Source of the DNA: Serripes groenlandicus
Lineage: Eukaryota > Mollusca > Bivalvia > Cardiida > Cardiidae
Length of the DNA stretch: 64,000 bases
Assembly (NCBI GenBank): GCA_031761405.1
Contig: JASEVX010000005.1
Coordinates: 8,990,252 to 9,054,251 of the forward strand
Direction of reading: 5' to 3'
A program made the position numbers and the translations under genes. Every line of letters begins with the position of its first letter. Position 1 is the first letter of the stretch. Under the pieces are notes generated by a model. It was not told the origin of the DNA, ran no database searches, and saw only the letters and a list, made by a program, of their open reading frames with translations. Of this stretch, positions 56,672 through 64,000 are shown in pieces.

Positions 56672-59600
56672 CAATTATTGTAGAGTACATGATTAACTCA
56701 CACCCTGATAGAATTATTGTAGAATATATGATTAACTCCGACCCTGATACAATTATTGTAGGATATATGATTAACTCCGACCCTGATACAATTATTGTAG
56801 AATATATGATTAACTCCGACCCTGATACAATTATTGTAGAATATATGATAAACTCACACCCTGATACAATTATTGTAGAATATATGATTAACTCACACCC
56901 TGATACAATTATTGTAGAGTATATGATTAACTCACACCCTGATACAATTATTGTAGAATATATGATTAATTCACACCCTGATACAATTATTGTAGAGTAT
57001 ATGATTAACTCACACTATGATACAATTAGTGTAGAATATATGATTAACTCACACCCTGATACAATTATTGTAGAGTATATGATTAACTCACACCCTGATA
57101 CAATTAGTGTAGAGTATATGACTAACTCACACCCTGATACAATTATTGTAGAATATATGATTAACTCCGACCCTGATACAATTATTGTAGAATATATGAT
57201 TAACTCACACCCTGATACAATTAGTGTAGAGTATATGATTAACTCACATCCTGATACAATTATTGTAGAATATATGATTAACTCACACTATGATACAATT
57301 ATTGTAGAATATATGATTAAATCACACCCTGATACAATTATTGTAGAGTATATGATTAACTCACACTATGATACAATTAGTGTAGAATATATGATTAACT
57401 CACACCCTGATACAATTATTGTAGAGTATGTGATTAACTCACACTATGATACAATTATTGTAGAGTATATGATTAACTCACACCCTGATACAATTAGTGT
57501 AGAGTATATGATTAACTCACACCCTGATACAATTATTGTAGAATATATGATTAACTCACACCCTGATACAATTATTGTAGAGTATATGATTAACTCACAC
57601 CCTGATACAATTTTTGTAGAATATATGATTAACTCACACCCTGATACAATTATTGTAGAGTATATGATTAACTCAAACCCTAATACAATTATTGTAGAGT
57701 ATATGGTTAAATCACACACTAATACAATTAGTGTAGTATATGATTAACTCACACTCTGATACAATTATTGTAGAATATGATTAACTCACACCCTGATACA
57801 ATTATTGTAGAATATATGATTAACTCATACTCTGATACAATTAGTGTAGAATATATGATTAACTCACACCCTGATACAATTATTGTAGACTATATGATTA
57901 ACTCACACCCTGATACAATTAGTGTAGAGTATATGATTAACTCACATCCTGATACAATTATTGTAGAATATATGATTAACTCACACTATGATACAATTAT
58001 TGTAGAATATATGATTAAATCACACCCTGATACAATTATTGTAGAGTATATGATTAACTCACACTATGATACAATTAGTGTAGAATATATGATTAACTCA
58101 CACCCTGATATAATTATTGTAGAGTATGTGATTAACTCACACTATGATACAATTATTGTAGAGTATATGATTAACTCACACCCTGATACAATTAGTGTAG
58201 AGTATATGATTAACTCACACCCTGATACAATTATTGTAGAATATATGATTAACTCACACCCTGATACAATTATTGTAGAGTATATGATTAACTCACACCC
58301 TGATACAATTATCGTAGAATATATGATTAACTCACACCCTGATACAATTATTGTAGAATATATGATTAACTCACACCCTGATACAATTATTGTAGAGTAT
58401 ATGATTAACTCACACCCTGATACAATTATTGTAGAGTATATGATTAACTCACACTATGATACAATTATTGTAGAATATATGATTAACTCACACCCTGATA
58501 CAATTATTGTAGAGTATATGATTAACTCACACTATGATACAATTATTGTAGAGTATATGATTAACTCACACCCTAATACAATTATTGTAGAGTATATGGT
58601 TAAATCACACACTAATACAATTAGTGTAGTATATGATTAACTCACACTCTGATACAATTATTGTAGAATATGATTAACTCACACCCTGATACAATTATTG
58701 TAGAATATATGATTAACTCATACTCTGATACAATTAGTGTAGAATATATGATTAACTCACACCCTGATACAATTATTGTAGACTATATGATTAACTCACA
58801 CCCTGATACAATTATTGTAGAATATATGATTAACACACACTCTGATACAAGTAGTGTAGAATATATGATTAACACACACTCTGATACAATTATTGTAGAA
58901 TATATGATTAACTCCGACCCTGATACAATTATTGTAGAATATATGATTAACTCACAGTCTGATACAATTATTGTAGAGGATATGATTAACTCACACCCTG
59001 ATACAATTATTGTAGAGTATATGATTAACTCACATATTGATACAATTATTGTAGAATATATGATTAACTCACACCCTGATACAATTATTGTAGAATATAA
59101 GATTAACACACACCCTGATACAATTATTGTAGAGTATATGATTAACTCACACCCTGATACAATTATTGTAAAGTATACGATTAACTCCGACCCTGATACA
59201 ATTATTGTAGAATATTTGATTAACTCACACCCTGATACAATTATTGTTGAATATATGATTAACTCACACTCTGATACAATTATTGTAGAATATATGATTA
59301 ACTCACACCCTGATACAATTATTGTAGAGTATATGATTAACTCACACCCTGATACAATTATTGTAGAATATATGATTAACTCACACTCTGATACAATTAT
59401 TGTAGAATATTTGATTAACTCACACCCTGATACAATTATTGTTGAATATATGATTAACTCACACTCTGATACAATTATTGTAGAATATATGATTAACTCA
59501 CACCCTGATACAATTATTGTTGAATATATGATTAACTCACACTCTGATACAATTATTGTAGAGTATATGATTAACTCACACCCTGATACAATTATTGTAG

Positions 59601-60377
59601 AATATATGATTAACTCACACTATGATACAATTATTGTAGAGTATATGATTAACTCACACTCTGATACAATTATTGTAGACTATATGATTATCTCACACCC
59701 TGATACAATTATTGTAGCATATATGATTAACTCACACTATGATACAATTATTGTAGAGTATATGATTAACTCACACTATGATACAATTATTGTAGAGTAT
59801 ATGATTAACTCACACCCTGATACAATTATTGTAGAATATATGATTAACTCACACTATTATACAATTATTGTAGAATATATGATTAACTCACACCCTGATA
59901 CAATTATTGTAGAGTATATGATTAACTCACACCCTGATACAATTATTGTAGAATATATGATTAACTCACACTATGATACAATTATTGTAGAATATATGAA
60001 TAACTCACACTCTGATACAATTATTGTAGAATATATGATTAACTCACACTCTGATACAATTATTGTAGAGTATATGATTAACTCACATCCTCATACAATT
60101 ATTGTAGAATATATGATTAACTCACACTATGATACAATTAGTGTAGAATATATGATTAACTCACACTCTGATACAATTATTGTAGAGTATATGATTAACT
60201 CACACCCTGATACAATTATTGTAGAGTATATGATTAACTCACACCCTGATACAATTATTGTAGAATATATGATTAACTCACACCCTGATACAATTATTGT
60301 AGAGTATATGATTAACTCACACTATGATACAATTATTGTAGAGTATATGATTAACTCACACCCTGGTACAATTACCG
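56672..60377. repeat. 39-bp satellite array, ~3.7 kb, ~95 units, open in frame
   Basis: The unit is 'attaactcacaccctgatac' plus 'aattattgtagaatatatg'. Because 39 is a multiple of three and one frame lacks stops, it reads as repeats of INSHPDTIIVEYM over 387, 287 and 572 codons. The frame changes near 57735-57775 and 58628-58668, each place having two 2-bp deletions. The two deletion sites are 893 bp apart (23 units minus 4 bp), which shows one segment was copied. Unit differences fall at all codon positions (cct/tat/tct, att/agt, gaa/gag/gac), unlike selected protein repeats. I call it non-coding satellite. Confidence 0.95.
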
Positions 60378-60436
60378 TTGCCGTTTGAAAAGAAACCGGG
60401 CAAGTTTACATGATCTTATGTTGTTTTAAATTATTT

Positions 60437-60702
60437 GAGCCGTCCCTCGAGAAAACAATCCTTGTGGACTCTGCGTAAAGTATCGACCCGGATCAGCCTT
60501 AGCATGCAGCGCAGGCTTACCCGGGCACACACTTTTCGCCTCCTGTGGATTTTCTGTTTCATGAATCATTACTCTATACCTCTATCTCCCTGAGTAAATG
60601 TGTCGGCCCGCATCAGTTTGCAGGGACTGCGCAGGCTGATCTGGATCGGTACATTACGCAGAGAGGGAGAGGCCATATTGTTGGTTTTCTCGCGGACGGC
60701 TC
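60437..60702. mobile_element. Foldback MITE, family M1 copy J
   Basis: 'gagccgtccctcgagaaaac' to 'ggttttctcgcggacggctc'. Flanks attt / actt. A ~6-bp gagagg expansion is seen near the right arm. It stands only 60 bp from the end of the 39-bp satellite. Confidence 0.88.
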
Positions 60703-60821
60703 ACTTGTATATGTTAACCATCACATGGTAAGGACATTTCAGTTTAATTCCGAAATACAAAAAGTTCGTCGTAAATCTAACTAAATCGATTAATTACATA
60801 GTCGTTCAAAACGAAGCAGCC

Positions 60822-60955
60822 AGTTGCTTGGGAAGATTGTTGTGTGGAGTACTGGTGTGAGAAAACAAGGAAATACATGAGAAGGTGAACTGGCCCCCGT
60901 GATATAACTGAAAAAATGTTAAAAATGGCGTTAAACCCAAATCAATCAATCAATG
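60822..60955 (+). mobile_element. 5'-truncated SINE
   Basis: Begins 'gttgcttgggaagattgttg', then 'gagtactggtgtgagaaaac', 'gtgatataactgaaaaaatg', 'atggcgttaaaccc' and (ATCA)n. It matches the 3' half of the SINE at 30777 from just after that copy's hairpin. Confidence 0.78.
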
Positions 60956-61489
60956 TTCTAAAAGACAAATTATGGCGACAAGTTTAACCATCGATCTTTA
61001 TATATACCTAAGTAGATAACCATATTGGACTATTAATAGGCCGCCCCACTGTACTGTTAGCATGCGTACACTTAGTCGAGGATGAGATAGGGTATGGTTA
61101 AATCTTTCTAACATTCACGTTTATTTTAACTTACTAGCAGCAGACGACTTTAAAAACCGTTCGTTGTATGTGAACAATAGAAACAGTATGTTTCAACTAA
61201 TTCTATTAGATTATTATTTTAGAGAGTGTCCACAGTTTTCTCATGTAACGAAAAATGCATGCTGCATAATTATTTCAGTATTGGAAAAGGGTTATAGCTG
61301 ATTCATCACTGGGTGAAGGACGATGTGTGACATGACAAGGCAATTACTTTGGTTATTAATTTGGATAACCCTTTCTCATTATGCCAATGCAATTGTTGAA
61401 CCTTCTAAAGCGATGTTGATGATGCACTTTACTATTAGTTCATGCTGACATGTGAATAAAAGTGAAGGTAATATAGAGCAGTTCTGATT
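60956..61489. other. Mostly unassigned; M3 MITE remnant
   Basis: 61134-61294 carries M3 phrases ('agcagcagacgactttaaaa', 'tattggaaaagggttat'). Otherwise nothing seen. Confidence 0.4.
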
Positions 61490-61712
61490 GACAAATACCT
61501 GTAGAAGGTATCATATAAATACTAAAGACCGCATATCGCATATGTCTGTCGATTCTAAGATGCCACTTATTGTAGTTTAGTATAGACGGGGACGGTCCAC
61601 TTATCCAGCACAAGGATAATCCATATTCCTCGGGCAAAGGCTCTCCACAATTACCACCGTAAACATGGATCGAACCCACAATACACGGTATCAAAACCTT
61701 TGAGCTTACACC
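61490..61712 (-). mobile_element. tRNA-derived SINE
   Basis: On the minus strand: 'gaggtgtaagctcaaaggtt' (box A-like), 'gtgggttcgatccatgttta' (box B), then a body with 'ggacaagtggaccgtcccc'-like and 'agtggcatcttagaatcga'. It explains the 84-codon minus frame 61440-61694. Confidence 0.5.
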
Positions 61713-62453
61713 TCAGTCACGTCCTAACGTTACAAATTTTAAACGTGGTGCCCAGATCAGAAATATCGCTAGTTTCACAGATTGGTATCTGCCAGACAGT
61801 GTTGCAGAAAGCAAGTCATTTATTTGGTGATTACTCTATTTACTGTCTGTTTAAACTGACACATCTATATATCACCAGAGGGGTTGCTTAGGAGATATTC
61901 TCTGATAAAAAGGGGACTAAATTAAATTAAACCTTATCTTGATAAACACTTTTTTTAAATTAACGAATCTACACACTAACTAAAAGTAAGCAAATACCGC
62001 ATCTTTAATAAGCAAATACTTCTCAAACTGGTTGATGATTTCTGCTGGATAAGCTTTAAAACAGTATCGACACATGACATCACTCTTTTAATGCTGAGAA
62101 TCGCACAATGAATGTTGCCTGCAAGTGCGTGTGTCAGAATCATAGCTTCAGAGATACTGGTACATGTTGCTGGATTATTTGGTAAATGAGCCTGATAAAT
62201 TACCCCTGTTTAGTGTAAAACAAAACGAAATTTACCTCGATATATCGTGCTGCCTAACAAGCGATTATATCAGTTCACGATATGTTATCGACATAATGCA
62301 AACTAGACAGCTTCATAAACCGCCCATTCATGTCGGTAATTGCTTGATTAAAGCTATATTGAGACTCCACAAACAGCAACAGCTGAGTCATGCAAACATG
62401 TAGTTGGGATTCGCTTCGTTAGATATCCCTTATTGTCAGGCTTTTCCGGCTGT
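61713..62453. other. Unassigned AT-rich DNA
   Basis: Nothing recognised. Confidence 0.4.
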
Positions 62454-62476
62454 CTGTCTGTCTGTCTGTTTGTTTG
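62454..62476. repeat. (TGTC)n microsatellite
   Basis: 'ctgtctgtctgtctgtctgt' then tttgtttg. Confidence 0.85.
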
Positions 62477-62964
62477 TAAAGCGACGCTCCACAGCCCAAA
62501 CCGAGGGGCCGATTCCGATGACACTTGATGAACAGGTGCCATACGGGCTCAGTGTGTGCGCGTTTGAGTTTCGTTGCTAATGACCAACAACCAAGGCGAA
62601 TCCCACGTCGCCTACCGGCTTATTTGCTTATCTATGTATCTATTTAGAATATCAGACGATCAAAATGTAAGAATATCAATGCAGATAAGTAATTCCAAAC
62701 ATACACACACATAGACATTATAAACATATTATGTTTTTGTATATAAGTGTAAAACTAAGTCTCGCTTTATATTTCAAAATACATGGACATAACGATCAAA
62801 TTGCACACATGTGTTGTAACTTCGCGTCAAAAGCGTTCTCCTAACACTAAAACATATGCCCATACAACTAGCTGTCGAATATGTAACCTAAAGGTCTTGA
62901 GTTTTAGTTGTGATTGCGTAAACGTGATTCTACAACCATTCTGTTGACCACTGTCTCGACAAAA
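62477..62964. other. Unassigned DNA
   Basis: 62490-62620 is GC-richer ('cgaggggccgattccgatga') and could be a TE scrap; not identified. Confidence 0.3.
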
Positions 62965-63177
62965 TTAACTCTTTCAGCGCCAAAGGCAATATTCAGGTTT
63001 TTGCAAACAATACTGATTCAGGCGAGTCAGCTCGTAACGAGCTGTCTCACATGAAATCAGCATTGTTTGCCTTTTAGTTATCAAAATAGTCCAAAATTGT
63101 ATTACATGAGCAATGGAGACACTCGATTCTCAAAACGGAAGAGTCTACTTTAATCAATTCGGCGCTGAAAGAGTTAA
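62965..63177. mobile_element. TTAA-flanked MITE, family M4 copy c
   Basis: 'ttaactctttcagcgccaaa' to 'ttcggcgctgaaagagttaa', perfect 16-bp outer inverted repeats including TTAA. Central hairpin 'cagctcgtaacgagctg' intact. Confidence 0.92.
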
Positions 63178-63256
63178 ATGGTACGCCCTAGTATTTGGAA
63201 AGAATTTCACATTTCAAATAGTCGCATAGTAAATAATAGACTGTGACTTTTATATA

Positions 63257-63419
63257 CCGCCAAAGGCAATATTGAGCTTTTTGCAAACAATACTGATTCA
63301 GCAATGTTTGCCTTGTAGTTATCCAAATATTACGAAACTCTTATAACATATGAAATAGAGTCGCCCAAATTCGAACATTGAAGAGTCTACTTTAAACAAT
63401 TCGGCGCTGAAAGAGTTAA
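63257..63419. mobile_element. TTAA-flanked MITE, family M4 copy d, hairpin deleted
   Basis: Starts at 'accgccaaaggcaatattga' (left terminus lost) and ends 'tcggcgctgaaagagttaa'. The central hairpin present in copy c is cleanly absent: 'actgattcag' joins 'caatgtttgcc'. Confidence 0.88.
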
Positions 63420-63960
63420 CATGACAACAACTTCAATATTAGTGATGGCCTAAAAGCAAGAGTATTAAACTGTACACATGCGTCACCTATCAATAGGTTG
63501 ATTACAGTGACAGTGTGATGGGTAGATGATGTTCACTGACCGCATAGTGTCACCAAGCAAAGGAATGCGATACCTACCCTATACTGCAGCTGAACATGAA
63601 TGATTTGAAGTAGTGTATGTTCATCATATCTAAGAGGGGCGATCCAAAATAATAGGACTTGTGTTATAACTTCGATCATTATCATTGTTTTAGAAATAAA
63701 CCCGATCTTATTAAAATGTATAGAACTCTTATCTTCCCTCCACGATCAATATTGGAATACTACATCAATTCGCCAACAGATAAAGCTTATGTGTGATTAT
63801 GAACTGTGGTAGTACCTTGGGGCGGAAAACGGCCGTTCGTGTTAAATCGTGTATAAATCTGATAATTACAGTTATATACACTTGATACATCACCAATTCC
63901 TGCAGGAGACATTGATAACATATTGTCAAGTATCACTGTTCACTAAAATGCGAAACATAT
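63420..63960. other. Unassigned AT-rich DNA
   Basis: Nothing recognised. Confidence 0.4.
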
Positions 63961-64000
63961 GAGCCGTCCCGTAAGAAAACCAACAATATGGAATCTGCGT
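63961..64000. mobile_element. Foldback MITE, family M1 copy K, cut by window end
   Basis: 'gagccgtcccgtaagaaaac' and 'caacaatatggaatctgcgt' match the left end of the family. Confidence 0.85.

Noticed and set aside
56584..60388. Three long plus-strand ORFs (387, 287, 572 codons) as a repeat-protein gene
   Set aside because: They are a by-product of a 39-bp satellite with no stop in one frame. Variation is not codon-like, frames shift through small deletions, and no upstream gene structure is seen.

Overview
The window looks like AT-rich, intron-bearing, repeat-dense genomic DNA of a bivalve mollusc. A dreissenid or other heterodont clam is my guess from memory of similar repeats; no search was possible. 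The support is many tRNA-derived SINE copies with an (ATCA)n/(AAAC)n tail, several families of short palindromic DNA transposons, a PIF/Harbinger transposase relic, and spliced exons with GT-AG borders. There is no bacterial-style gene packing, and almost every long open frame lies in a repeat or is a chance frame.

Region by region: 0.5-1.4 kb holds a degenerate ~150-bp tandem repeat and a SINE. 2.2-9.7 kb is one ~7.5-kb satellite of a 40-bp unit in three sequence blocks. 11.2-18.1 kb holds the best protein-coding candidate: TATA box, short leader exon, signal-peptide exon, a small exon with a furin-like RQKR site, and two alternative last exons, each followed by AATAAA. Its introns are loaded with MITEs, a SINE and a 60-bp minisatellite with an exact 360-bp internal duplication. 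18-31 kb is SINEs, MITEs and unassigned DNA. 31.6-33.3 kb is a decayed PIF/Harbinger transposon. 34-49 kb is dense in MITE and SINE relics. 50.3-50.5 kb on the minus strand is one exon of a Popeye-domain (POPDC/BVES) gene whose other exons I could not find. 53.3-55.4 kb is a 44-bp, Z-DNA-prone satellite, and 56.7-60.4 kb is a 39-bp satellite that stays open as long ORFs. 60.4-64 kb is MITE and SINE copies again.

By coordinates, the four large tandem arrays (periods 40, 60, 44 and 39 bp) take about 14.8 kb, nearly a quarter of the window. Two genes are supported: the spliced secreted-peptide gene (plus strand, no family recognised) and the POPDC exon (minus strand). I see no sign that they work together. 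The MITEs fall into foldback families with a 4-bp target duplication, TTAA-flanked families (piggyBac-like by inference), and very short palindromes ending in CAGGGAC or similar.
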